Made by a program: the position numbers and the translations under genes. A model generated the notes under the pieces. That model had not been told where the DNA came from. It worked only from the letters and a program-made list of their open reading frames with translations, and did not search any database. DNA of 64,000 bases from positions 26,287,521 to 26,351,520 of the forward strand of contig JAJKFL010000042.1 in assembly GCA_021186555.1 (NCBI GenBank), read 5' to 3'. Origin of the DNA: Reticulitermes speratus. Its lineage: Eukaryota > Arthropoda > Insecta > Blattodea > Rhinotermitidae. How positions within the stretch are numbered: the stretch's first letter is position 1; the number at the start of each line of letters is the position of its first letter. Positions 35,746 to 46,414 of the stretch are shown here, in pieces.

Positions 35746-36260
35746 CAAACCAATTAAAAAGGACTTTTCTTATCTTCTTCTTATTAAGCTCTACAACTCT
35801 GGGTGGGTTTTGGCCTGCTCAAATATTCCTTGCCAATATTTTCTGTCAAAAACACTCATTTTCCAATCCAGCACACCCACAATTTTCAGATCTCCGCGTT
35901 CACTGTCCTACCATCTCTCTTTAGGTCTTTCTTTTGGCCTGTTTAGTAATGTTGGCATCCAGCTGGTTATCTTCCTAGTTATTCGATGTTCTTCCATTCT
36001 TTGTATATGCCCGAACCATCCAAGTCTCTTCGCTTTTATTTGTCGTACAATATTTTGCTTTCTAATTATCCTATCCAATTCCTCATTATTTCGTAATCTC
36101 CATGCTGCTTCCGGGCTTTTAACTGGGCAATAAATTTTCCTTAACATCTGTCTTTCGAATCTTGGTTATTTTTGTGTAATGTTTTCCTTTAGTACCCAGG
36201 TTTCAGAAGCATATGTAACAACAGGTCTTATCACGGCTTTATAAAATTTTAATTTTGCCG
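35746..36260 (-). pseudogene. LINE fragment: C-terminal end of a reverse transcriptase protein
   Basis: The minus strand reads LYKAVIRPVVTYASETWVLK, then a stop, then FERQMLRKIYCPVKSPEAAW, RLRNNEELDRIIRKQNIV and RLGWFGHIQRMEEHRITRKI. A WEDDL-type segment eroded by stops follows, with EQAKTHPEL near its end. This is the thumb/C-terminal tail common to RTE- and Jockey-group LINE proteins (the LGWFGHIQRM block). The catalytic core is missing, so this is a 5'-truncated insertion, clearly diverged from the 23.5-kb element. Confidence 0.85.
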
Positions 36261-36850
36261 CCTTTGAAATTAATTACTTTGTAAATTAAAAAGGACTTCA
36301 ACACGTAATTAATCTTCATCACCATTGGTTAGTACAGTCATATAACTTATCCTTCTGACAGCTGGGTGATTTTTTTTCGAAATTAATACGAAGCAAATAA
36401 ACGTGGAAGAATTAACATTAACTGACAGTGCGGTGCACACACACTGACCCATATTGATGGAATTTACAACTGTTACGTTTTGAGTGATGATCAGGTACTG
36501 TATTTTGAGTCAGTCCTGTTGCAGCGAGTGTATGCGGGCTATGAATGTAAGTCAACGCTGGCCTAGATTAGCTCAGCGCTTACGCACTGTCATACAATGA
36601 AAATTCTGTATGTCTGAAATGTCATTACCATTATATTGGTGACGACGTTTCTTCCGTCCTCTAGGATGGCACATTTGTGGCTTCAAAATCACAGCGCAAA
36701 ATGTTATGCATAAGGCGGATGCAGAAGTAGTGAAAATCTTGTGGGTAATACTGAAACTCGTTTTGTTTGCAATTTGCGATTTAAACTCTGTAACTCAAGT
36801 AATTCAGCAAGTTATCACATAGTACATTTATCTGCCTGATGTATAGATAT
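36261..36850. other. No gene recognised
   Basis: The minus strand near 36660-36632 reads AGAAACGTCGTCACC, another half hammerhead-like motif (GAAAC, three bases, GTC). No ORF of interest. Confidence 0.4.
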
Positions 36851-36953
36851 TTTATGCATTATTTAGGTTCTATCCGACAAATGTGCATTTGTCGGATAGA
36901 ACCTAAATAATAAAAAAATGTACGGTATGAATAACATAAAAAATAGTTTATGC
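36851..36953 (+). mobile_element. 89-bp hairpin element with one-sided tail and 7-bp target duplication
   Basis: A perfect 26-bp inverted repeat (36858-36883 and 36886-36911) has a two-base loop. A one-sided tail follows: AAAAAAATGTACGGTATG (36913-36930) up to 36946. TTTATGC flanks the unit at 36851-36857 and 36947-36953. The tail core AAAATGTACGGT matches the AAAATGCACGGT tails of the 8.55- and 21.3-kb elements. The short duplication alone would be weak; the shared tail makes it credible. Confidence 0.7.
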
Positions 36954-37561
36954 TGTCGACATTATTAAAATATTGATGTACATTACGGTTTAGATTATCC
37001 GACCTAAACGAGACCGAAGGGCGGTAAGATAAGACAGAGGACTGAAGAAGACGAGGGAAAATAACTCAGTGTATAATTCAGCTTATTGTGAAATTACGAA
37101 GGGAACACAAGGAGGCATCAAATAAAACTATTCCAGAAAGTATTTAACATAACTTACATTTGTAAATGATAGTTTTGAAGAACGCGTAATTAGTATTAAT
37201 TTCTTATCCCCGTTTTCTTTTCACTGCGGCAAGGTCAGGCCAGCGTCTCGAAAACATTTTCTCTGTAGCGCTCGCCTCCCGTCGATGTTATGCACAAGCC
37301 AGTGCAGTCCTTTATAGCCTTCAGTCCCCGGCTATGGCACATTTTATTAACTTTACCTGCTCGCTCGTTATCAGCTTCTAAGTGGTCTTCCCCAACGTGA
37401 TTGACAAGATCAACCGTGTTGTTGTGAGACAAATGTTCTTCGATTTTAGTCAACCATTCTCGCATCTAATCATAATTCAGATTTGCGCAGTCTGGTATAG
37501 GTTTGAATAAAAGAACAAGGTTTTTGCAGTTTTATTCGACTGTCGCCTATGTCGGTTTATT
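36954..37561. other. No gene recognised
   Basis: The only longer ORF (37235-37465, minus, 76 codons) has no recognised domain. It includes HLSHNNTVDLVNHVGEDH, which resembles ORF text sometimes seen in cockroach repeats, but I cannot assign it. Confidence 0.35.
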
Positions 37562-38873
37562 TGCAGTCTACACGTTCTGCATACTTTCGTATATGTGAAC
37601 GTGACTATGCGAACTGTAGAACTGTCACAGAACGCTACACATGTTCTGCATTCTTTTGTGTGTTTGAACGTGACACTGTGCACTGTAGAGGTGCGACAGA
37701 ACAGTAGGCACGTTCTGCATACTTTCATATGTTTGAATGTGACACTATGTACTCTAGAGTTGGCACAGAACAACAGGCACGTTCTGCGTACTTTTATGTG
37801 TTTGAATGTGAAACTATGTACTCTAGAGTTGGCACAGAACAACAGTCACGTTCTGCGTACTTTTATGTGTTTGAATGTTCTACACTGTAGAGGTGGCACA
37901 GAACAACAGGCACGTTCTGCATACTTTTATGTGTTTGAATGTTCTACACTGTAGAGGTGGCACAGAACAACAGGCACGTTCTGCATACTTTCATGTGTTT
38001 GAATGTGACACTATGTACTCTAGAGGTGGCACAGCACAAAAAGCACGTTCTGCATACTTTTATGTGTTTGAATGTTCTACACTGTAGAGGTGGCACAGAA
38101 CAACAGGCACGTTCTGCATACTTTCATGTGTTTGAATGTGACACTATGTACCCTAGAGGTGGCACAGCACAAAAAGCACGTTCTGCATACTTTCATGTGT
38201 TTGAATGTTGTACACTGTAGAGGTGGCACAGAACAACAGGCACGTTCTGCATACTTTCATGTGTTTGAATGTGACACTATGTACTCTGGAGGTGGCACAG
38301 AACAACAATCACGTTCTGCATACTTTCATGTGTTTGAATGTTGTACACTGTAGAGGTGGCACAGAACAACAGGCACGTTCTGCATACTTTCATGTGTTTG
38401 AATGTGACACTATGTACTCTAGAGGTGGCACAGAACAACAAGCACGTTCTGCATACTTTCATGTGTTTGAATGTTGTACACTGTAGAGGTGGCACAGAAC
38501 AACAGGCACGTTCTGCATACTTTCATGTGTTTGAATGTTCTACACTGTAGACGTGGCACAGAACAACAGGCACGTTCTGCATACTTTTATGTGTTTGAAT
38601 GTTCTACACTGTAGAGGTGGCACAGAACAACAGGCACGTTCTGCATACTTTTATGTGTTTGAATGTGACACTATGTACTCTAGAGGTGGCACAGAACAAC
38701 AAGCACGTTCTGCATACTTTCATGTGTTTGAATGTTGTACACTGTAGAGGTGGCACAGAACAGTAGTCACGTTGTGCATACTTTCATGTGTTTGAACGTG
38801 ACACAGCGCATTGTAGAATTGCCGCAAAACAGTACGAACGTTCGGCATGTTTTCTTTGTTTGAACGCGACATT
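37562..38873. repeat. Minisatellite array with 133-bp higher-order unit (69 bp + 64 bp)
   Basis: Head-to-tail units share CACGTTCTGCATACTTT followed by ATGTGTTTGAATG and alternate between two forms: one with GTGACACTATGTACTCTAGAG (69 bases) and one with TTCTACACTGTAGAG (64 bases). The pair repeats every 133 bases, seen as identical ORF starts at 37939, 38072, 38205 and 38338. Units at both edges (37562-37730 and 38760-38873) are more diverged than the centre, as expected for homogenised arrays. The 70-120-codon cysteine- and histidine-containing ORFs on both strands come from the array; because 133 is not a multiple of three they shift frame from unit to unit. Confidence 0.95.
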
Positions 38874-39619
38874 GCGTCTTACTGGATATTAATCTTAGAA
38901 ATGCGTATATTATGCAGTTGCCGATTTTCATGTTGTGTGTTTGTTGTAGATGCTGAGTCTTATGTGGGTGCGGAAACTGTTGCAAACTTACACTTCTGTC
39001 AGCAGAGAATATTGCATTTTCCTTTGTTGAGAATGTCGGCGTGATGAAGCGCAGTTTGGAAAACCCTCTTAGAGATCGGGTCTGTCATTATAACTAAGGT
39101 TCTTCGTGTATATCCTCCGTCCCTTCAGGCGAATTCCGGTCCAGCACATCAAATAGTAGGTCAGCCTGTTCGTTCCACTATATCAATATTATGCTCGACA
39201 CTGTTCATTGTCTGAGGTAGGCCTACACGACATTCCGACAGTTGACTCTGCTTCCGTCGTCAGGTGATTGGGTATCTTTATAATGAAGCCGGCGCCACTT
39301 TGTAGTTGGCAATAGCCTGGTATTCGAATGATACCAAGTTCGATTTCAACCGCCACCATTAATCTTAAAATAAAGATAAAATATTTATCAGTATAATGAT
39401 AAGCAACCAGTCGTCTAAAGACGAGGCTAGACCGAAGTCCCTAAATGTCGTGAATACTAAGATGCATCTCAGACAACGAAAAATATCCAACAATATTCAC
39501 AGACGTATAATGAATCGTCACTTGCTAGCAGTTTATTGGTCTTAGGTCCCCTTTAACGCAGTAGTCTATATTTCATGCTTCATATTAATCGTTGATACAG
39601 GCTTGTCAAATAACCTACG
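38874..39619. other. No gene recognised
   Basis: Unique-looking sequence without informative ORFs or repeat partners in the window. Confidence 0.4.
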
Positions 39620-40010
39620 GATTACGCCGTGGTAAGCTTCAGGTCATCACTACACACTAATAGGAATGTGGCCACAAATATTTTATTAGGACACTGTAAA
39701 ATGTACAGAGGCTGTAGGTACTGTACGCTGAGGCCCCGCACAGTAACGACTTGTTCTTCGCACAGCCAATTATTTGCACCCCACTCTGTTTTTCGTATCA
39801 TGTGAAAGTTCGGCATGAACGGCAGGAGGACTTTGTGTCTATTGCTTGAACTGTTTAGGTAACCATTTACTGTAAACCAAGCTTTATGAAAATGGTACAT
39901 AGGCTCCGGGTCAAGATCTTTAAACGCAAAAACCTGAAACCACCTGCAATGTCGAATTATTGCTTCAGAGTTTGGAAGCTGGAGACTTTGTACAGCTGAC
40001 ATTTTGTAGG
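39620..40010 (-). pseudogene. Tc1/mariner-superfamily transposase fragment (decayed)
   Basis: The minus strand encodes LQLPNSEAIIRHCRWFQVFA, then HFHKAWFTVNGYLNSSSNRH. In insect mariner-like transposases of the kind with a long N-terminal helix-turn-helix this block reads roughly ...RYCRWF...F.DEAWFHLSGYVNSQN.R. The catalytic Asp of DEAWF is here replaced (HKAWF). In another frame PAVHAELSHDTKNRVGC and RRTSRYCAGP continue the family pattern (V..HD.K.GVWCA...RI.GP). One frameshift therefore falls after NSSSNRH. The C-terminal catalytic part is not recognisable. The family call is by pattern only. Confidence 0.65.
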
Positions 40011-40567
40011 ATCGTAACTGTTAACAGTTTTGATGCAACGTGGACTGTACTTCTGGACATTCCACTCTTATGTATCAAGGCACATAAGGACCAACATCAT
40101 AATGCTTTTGTTAGGTTAGTACATATATTTTCGTGTTTCCTTAGTCTCTAACTCGGATGTCGCTGCACGGAAATTCGCCACTTTTCTCCGGAAAATTTCT
40201 GCAAAATTTCCTTCGACATTTCGTCCACGACTTACGTTTTGAAAAGACGTATTTGTAAACAAACACTCTTTCTTCAGCGATATATTTCATGTTATTTCGC
40301 CACATCTATGTAACAGGAGCTCATGTTAAGCAAGTAGCCGTTTTCAGCGTGTTGTGTGGTAATTTCCTTGTATTTTTACTGTCCGGGCGTCTTACAGGAA
40401 TGTTTGCTCATATCACCAGTGAATTTCGGTATCTAAGAACATATGTTACAGTGTATATATGTTCAGGAACAAAGGTGCGATTGTGACATTTTAGGTGATA
40501 CAGTTCCTTCCATTTATGTACGAAGTTCTAAAGATTTTTGACAGCACCCCTGCAGCAGCACGTCAAA

Positions 40568-41676
40568 ATGGAGTCATTCAATGATGTGCGTTACAAACAC
40601 CGTGCTGTGATAGAATTCCTTGTTGCCGACAAAAATCAATGGGAAACATCCACAACCTTACCCCCATGTTCAGAGAAGTGCTGCAGTTGACTGAAGGACC
40701 CATGGTCGCTGGGAGAAAAGAGTGACGGCCACCGAAACTGGAAAAGCTGGTTGCCCTGGAATGCTGCAAGGTGCTGATGCCATCATTCGGGAGGATCGGT
40801 GCATCACAACCCGACAAATGGCTCTCAGTCGTTCAGCCAGCAAAGCAAGTGTTAGTCGCATCATCCGTGATCTCGGATATTCGAAGGTGCGCTCGAGATG
40901 GATTCCTCGGATCCTCACAGTCGAACACAAAACCGAGAGAAAGCAATTTATTCCGAATTGTTGGCATGTTGTGAGGAAAAGGGAGAGGCCTTCTTATCCC
41001 AGATTGCTAACAACAGATAATACCTGGGTCCATCATTTTGAACCGGAGACAGAATGGAATCCACGTAAGGGCACCATTCTCAATTTTCCTGGGAGAAGAT
41101 ACTCGTATTCGAAGAGTTTCCAACAGCGGGCAATGTCAGTGATCTCTTGATGACTGTAGTCTAGGATTCTGAATGAATGATTCTTGTGTTTGTGATATCG
41201 AGAGGGAGACAGTAATTTCCGATGCCCACCTCGGAAATTTCATACGAGTTCGGCCTCACAAGTATCCAGAAATTTTGCTTTATCATGACAATGCAAGGCC
41301 GCGCACAGTTTTGAAGACTCGGGAAGCCGTCACAAAATTTCGTTGGACAGTGTTACTCCACCTACCCAGCAGTCCTTACTTTAGCACCTTCAGATTTCCA
41401 CCTGTTTGATGCCCTGAAGGATGCCCCCCACAGTATGACGATGTGATTCGCGCAGGGATAACTCGGCTGTGTGAACAGGACAAGGCATGTACCGACAAGG
41501 CGCACTCGCACCCACATTTATTTCTCGTTGGCGCAAGGCCGTGGAAGTGGACGGACACGTGTGGCAAAATAGGGGGGTACCAGCCGTCACTCTTCATTGT
41601 GTGTAAGCTTCATGCATTAGGAATAAATATTTACTGCGAAAAATAACGGAGCATTGCTCTCTGGGCAACCCTCGTA
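40568..41676 (+). pseudogene. Mariner transposase, decayed, with 3' terminal repeat
   Basis: Starting at ATG 40568 the sequence gives MESFNDVRYKHRAVIEFLVA (helix-turn-helix start). After shifts it gives ALSRSASKASVSRIIRDLGY, VRSRWIPRILTVEHKTERK and TTDNTWVHHFEPETEWNP (first catalytic Asp). Then, after stops near 41147-41170, comes RPHKYPEILLYHDNARPRT (second Asp), TPPTQQSLL where YSPDLAPSDF is expected (third Asp lost), and a C-terminal RWRKAVEVDG. Downstream at 41648-41674 the minus strand reads CGAGGGTTGCCCAGAGAGCA followed by the TA boundary, a typical mariner terminal repeat. The 5' terminal repeat was not found. Confidence 0.85.
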
Positions 41677-43292
41677 TATACACATATAAGACAACTTATA
41701 AAGTGTACATACAATATATTCCTTTCTGTATTTGTTTATTTGTCCTAGAAATAAAAACTTGAAAAACTTCGCAGACGGACACGGCAGCCGTTCAGATCGG
41801 TACAGTTTCTCGCACTGGGGCCACATATCAGAAGCAGCGTTTATGCAATAATGCAGTTAAATAAATGACCCTAGTGTCATTATAGGGTCATTGTTTTATA
41901 TGTCCAATATAGTTTGTCACTTCACACCCCTATTCCATCACGCATGTGTACCATACCAATTTACCGTTACATAAACCATAAAAAATATATGCATGAAGTA
42001 GCAGTCTTAACAGATGTACATTTCATAGGTTTTCTGGGTGAATTACTGCATATAACTGTATAAAACTTAGTAGATAATATTTCAGATATCGTAAAACATC
42101 AATAAGGACTGTGTGTAGAATGTGCTCTTGATAATGGTTTCAGGACTGAAATATTTTGGGTAGAAATAAATATTAACCATTTTTTGACACTGTACGTCGG
42201 GTTGTTGATTAATACGCAAAAGGGATGTCGACGTTAAGCACATTCTTTTGTTCAGTTTTGTAGTTTGGATAGATAGAAATGTTGGAGTAACAGTGCGTTT
42301 GTTCGAACATAAGTATTGTCATACTAACGTATGTGTACGCTTTAAACAGTCATGAACATAATTCGAACCTGATTGCTGGTCCTAACTAGAAAATTGGGAA
42401 ACAGAGATTTGTAATCGAGCAGAGTAAAACGTGTAGATTTGATGAGACCGTTGTAAAACCATATAAATTTGAACACTCTGCATTCGGTGTGATCCAGTAT
42501 ATTTTTATTCATGAGAGACTTACTGATGGTGTTATGTAAGAGTGTTTCTAAAGGAATCTGTCATACTTTGGGAGAACGTTTCGTAAGTTAATTTGCGACG
42601 ATATAACCAGACACCCCTACACCCAGAGTTGAACGCTTGTGGAGATTACGTCGCGAGAAAAATGAGATAATCTTGTAGTTACTTTTACCGTATCTCTTGA
42701 ACGTGGAGTGCTTTCCGTATACTGCGCAGGTCCTTCCTTGAGCGCATATCCAAGCTAAGCCATGCGGAGGCGAGTGTGCTATGTATAGTACTCGGAAGCC
42801 TAAAGAATTTTTTATGAAACTAGTGCGAGTTTTTCTTGCTTAATTAAGGCGTTTATGTCACTCAGATATTAATTAGATGTTAAGTACAGGTGTTAACATT
42901 ACAGGAACTACAAATTCCTTCTCCTTTTAATATATATTTGGTAATCAATAAAAGTATAACAATTCCCATTTTTAAAACTTATCACTTTATATCTCCGTAA
43001 CCGTTCAATTTCGGATATAAGTTTTTTCGTTATATCCATGTGATTTAACATAAGGAACGTTCTCCCGAAGAATGGCGGATTCCTCCTGAAAACCCATTTA
43101 TGTGTATGTACACTGTGTATGTATTTATGTAGGCCATATGTGTATATACACACACAACTTCGATTAACTGACTCGTCGGCGGTACGCACCAGACACTGGG
43201 CAACTACCATTTTATTATATTCCTCAGGCACAGTAATTTTTTTCTGTTCTCTACGTCCAGATTGCTTTGGAGCACACACGCACGCCTGTTGA
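41677..43292. other. No gene recognised
   Basis: AT-rich sequence. Near 42130-42170 the plus strand has TGATAATGGTTTCAGGACTG then AAATATTTTGGGTA, an eroded hammerhead-like layout. The minus-strand 150-codon ORF 42908-43360 overlaps the SINE at its start and has no domain of its own. Confidence 0.4.
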
Positions 43293-43490
43293 GTGACTAC
43301 CGGGGCTCTTTCACGGAGGGTAAAGCGGTTGGGACGTGAAGATGACCACTCACTCTCCATCTAGAGCCGAAGTTAAGGTTGGGTGGAACTGTACACTCAC
43401 TCCCTTACGTACCTTCATGATGTGCACAGCAACAACTTTACGTTAATTTACTTTACTCTACTCTACTTTACTTTACTTTACTAACCGTAA
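43293..43490 (+). mobile_element. SINE, TTTAC-tailed tRNA-derived family, 3' half with clear tail
   Basis: Plus-strand order is GGTAAAGCGGTTGGGACG, CCACTCACTCTCCATCTAG, AGTTAAGGTTGGGTGGAAC, ACCTTCATG, then a tail of repeated TTTAC/TCTAC units (43440-43484). This copy fixes the tail type of the family. The tRNA-like head is missing. Confidence 0.85.
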
Positions 43491-43892
43491 GACGCTGTAC
43501 AGTTGTTCAAGATTTAACCATGTTTCAAGCACGTCTGTTACTCTGATAACGTTTTGAAGTGCTCTCCAATTACATAATTACTCGCATTTGCAACAGTGCT
43601 GCTGGAGTAGTCAGATCACAGCTCTGTTAGTGTACTGGCCAGGACTGCTGTGTATGTGCGTCAGATACATCGTTTTGTTTTACTGTTGTCTGATGTTGCC
43701 ACATGTCGATACATGATGCAGCAAAGGAATCCAGTGCGGGGACGTCCGATTTCGTTCACGGTTTATTACAGGGTTCAATATCATGTCCAATTTCGTTCAC
43801 GAGATAAGCAGGTAGTTCTCAAGCCCCTTTTATGGTATATCCGTTTTCGTACACCGCTATTGTTCATGTTTGCATCCCAGTCAACAGCGCCG
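43491..43892. other. No gene recognised
   Basis: GTCCGATTTCGTTCACGG (43744) and GTCCAATTTCGTTCACGAG (43785) form a short local repeat; a related phrase, TACGAAATTGGACG, occurs at 46037. No protein signal. Confidence 0.4.
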
Positions 43893-44095
43893 ATCCCAGT
43901 GACCGCACGGTCTAAGGTGTGGGTCTGCGGCCGCTCGCTTGCTGGGATTGTGGCTTCGAATCCCGCCAGGGGCATGGATGTCTCTCGTCAAGAGGAGTCC
44001 TACCGAGTGCGGTGTGCCTGAGTGTGATCGTGAAGCCTCGACAATGAGGAGGCCCTGGCCCCCTATGGGCTGTTGCGCCATGAAAACAAATATCC
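43893..44095 (+). mobile_element. SINE, tRNA(Leu/Ser)-like family
   Basis: The head has CAGTGACCGCACGGTCTAAG (A-box region), TGCGGCCGCTCGCTTGCTGG and the B box GGCTTCGAATCCCGCC. The body has AGGAGTCCTACCGAGTGCGG, TGATCGTGAAGCCTCG, AATGAGGAGGCCCTGGCC and a GGGCTGTTGCGCCATG end. Compared with the 57.7-kb copy, about 60 bases are deleted after CATGGATGTCTC. Confidence 0.9.
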
Positions 44096-44179
44096 CAATA
44101 CCAATACCAAGGTGTCCAGGTATGCGGTTGCCAAATCATACTTGGTCAGCTTGAATGACGTAACCTTTGTTTTCACCCC

Positions 44180-45022
44180 TTTCCGCCAACATGTTTAGCC
44201 AATTAGTTTCTATTAACATGTTACTTACTTTTTTATTCAACCAACCAAGTTCGATTACTGTTTCTAACTGAGTTCTAACTAAAGTTTGCCACTGTACACA
44301 AATCTCCTAAATTTCTGTTATATGTTATAACACTAGTGTCATCAGCAAAAAGTATTGGTTTGATATGGAATTTATTTTCCGAGGAAGGTCGATTGTATAT
44401 ATTATAAATAATAAAGACCCTAGAAATGATCCTTGCTTCACTGTACCCTAATCACAGAAAACGTTTTGAGTTGCATTACGTGATTTTATTTCTACTTTTT
44501 GTCTTCTATTAGTTAAATAGGATTTGAACCAATCTGCAGTTACTCCTCGAATGCCATAGAAATGTAATTTAGCCAACAAAATTTCATGATTTACACAGTC
44601 AAAAGCCTTTGCCAAATCACAGAAAATTCCTCCAACATGCATTTTTTAGTTAATAGATGTAAATACACTATCTGGTAGCCTGAAGTTAGCATTTTCAGTA
44701 GATATCCCTTTCCAAAAACCATGCTGTTCTGTGACCAGTATGTTGTTAGTATGTAGATGTTGGCTTAACCTAATGTGCTTAGCTTTCTCAAATACTTTAG
44801 AAAAAACAGTTAATAAGGAAATAGGCCTATAATTTGTCATACTAGTTTTGTCTCCCTTCTTGTATAGTGGTTTTACTACCGCAAGTTTAAGACGAACAGG
44901 GAAAACAGCTGTATGTAGTCAGTGATTACAGATGTAGCTTAATGGGTGGCTAATGAGAGATGCACAAGCTTTTAAGATTTGACTTGTTATTTCATTATAA
45001 CCTGTTGATTGTTTTCCAGTGT
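44180..45022 (-). pseudogene. Non-LTR retrotransposon reverse transcriptase fragment (CR1/Jockey-like lineage)
   Basis: The minus strand gives STGYNEITSQILKACASLIS, VRLKLAVVKPLYKKGDKTS, MTNYRPISLLTVFSKVFEKA, NNILVTEQHGFWKGISTENA, a stop, [19 protein letters not shown] (motif A with catalytic Asp), [34 protein letters not shown] (motif B) and PILFADDTSVI (motif C, FADD intact). At least three in-frame stops are present. Both ends are missing: no endonuclease upstream and no C-terminus. The FADD motif and the [12 protein letters not shown] block distinguish it from the RTE-like element of the window (YADD). Confidence 0.9.
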
Positions 45023-45402
45023 CAGCACAATTCTGACGCTGTCTCCAGGTTTTCTGTTTGTTGCAGAAGCCGTGTTTCGAAACTTCTGTACCCAGTTCTT
45101 GATAATGTTGTGATCAGGAACCTTGCAGTGTCTCTCAGAGTTAAAATGTCATCTGAATATTTGTTACGTTGGTATCACAGAGTCGTTATTTTTTAAAAAG
45201 TCTCTACGGCGAACGCACGGTGTACAGCCGATCGCTGATCGATGTTTACTAAATGGCGTTCATAGCTTAACTCTATAACACAATTAGTTCAATCTCCTTT
45301 CCGGGCCTACCATCATACTAGGCAAATCAAAATAATGAGTGAAATCTGCCCCACCCTGTATTTTAGTCCTGTAATTATACTTATTTAAGAATTTCATTAA
45401 AC
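45023..45402. other. No gene recognised
   Basis: The 78-codon ORF 44960-45196 is uninformative. Nothing else recognised. Confidence 0.4.
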
Positions 45403-45820
45403 TAAGGCTACATAAGTCTAATACCAACCAACAGATGCACAAGATTATTGACATATATGAAACGTATTTGAGTCCCCTACATATGTTTCAGCAAAGGAGT
45501 TGCCATCTTCAGGGGGTTTTTAGCGGAGAACTACAAGAACGTTTTACATCCAAGTATACAGTATGGTTATTAAATACTTTTATGTAAAAAGTTCTTGTAA
45601 TTCTCTATACAGAATGGTTATTAACCATACTATATACTTGGATGTAAAAAGTTCTTGTCATTCTCTGCTAAAAACCCCTTGAAAATGGCAACTCTTTTGC
45701 TGAAACATATGTAGGGGGCTCAAATACATTTCATATATGTCAATAACCTTGTCCATTTGTTGGCTGGTATTAGACTTATGATAAAATGCACGGCACATAC
45801 AATATAAAATAAGGCTACAT
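45403..45820 (+). mobile_element. Foldback element with 11-bp target duplication and best hammerhead-like motif
   Basis: TAAGGCTACAT flanks the unit at 45403-45413 and 45810-45820. The arms are 45414-45573 and 45618-45777. A one-sided tail follows with ATAAAATGCACGGC. The left arm, read on the minus strand, has CCCC (45516-45513), CTGAAGA (45512-45506), a GGCAA/TTGCT stem, GAAAC (45489-45485), ATAT, GTA (45480-45478) and GGGG (45477-45474). CCCC and GGGG can pair as stem I, so all hammerhead core positions are present. The right arm copy is eroded (TTGAAAA box). Inside, ATGTAAAAAGTTCTTGT occurs twice in direct orientation. No protein is encoded. Confidence 0.85.
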
Positions 45821-45902
45821 TGCTTGATAAAAAATGGTCATATTAGTACATTGTTTTAATACAGGACTTCTCATTAAATTCAGTCAACTTTATTTCAAAC
45901 AT

Positions 45903-46060
45903 GCATACGACCTTTTTCCCTCCCGAGGGGTAAGGGATTGACCGTGTGCGAAATCGTATACTATACCTGCTGGCCGTGAACGAATTTGGATACGACCTTT
46001 TTCCTTCCGAAGGGTAGGCCATAAACCGTGTACGAAATTGGACGTGCCCATCCAGTGCAG
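45903..46060 (+). repeat. Tandem duplication of an approximately 85-bp segment
   Basis: ATACGACCTTTTTCCCTCC (45905) and ATACGACCTTTTTCCTTCC (45991) each start a segment continuing with a GAGGGGTA or AAGGGTAGG block and CCGTGTRCGAAAT. Confidence 0.75.
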
Positions 46061-46414
46061 CTGTGTGTGGGCCTGTTAGGAAATATAGAATACCATTATA
46101 CCTGTGACAACAAGAGAGGCACTATGCGTATAACGTAACATGGAGGCTCGTTCTCGTAACCATTGTTGTCGTAGAAAAGCAATAATAATCAAATATTATC
46201 AGTGTGTGTGTTCTTGCCTTAGTTATCCTGCATGCAAATCGCATCTTTTATACGCCGCATTATACTGTCATCTGTGGCCAGTCTGGCTGTACCATATTTT
46301 TCCACATTATCTCATAAACGGCATGAATTACGGAAAGGAATTATGGAACATAAAATTTGTACTTTGATTTTCTCTACAACAGATTTTCGAAAAACCCTTA
46401 AATATTAAATTTAA
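46061..46414. other. No gene recognised
   Basis: A cysteine-containing ORF 46140-46367 (75 codons) has no recognisable motif. Confidence 0.4.

Noticed and set aside
37595-38747. Overlapping 70-119-codon ORFs with repeated HVLHTFMCLNV or ARSAYFHVFEC blocks on both strands, resembling a repetitive protein
   Set aside because: They are translations of the 133-bp minisatellite; the unit length is not a multiple of three, so no frame persists through the array.
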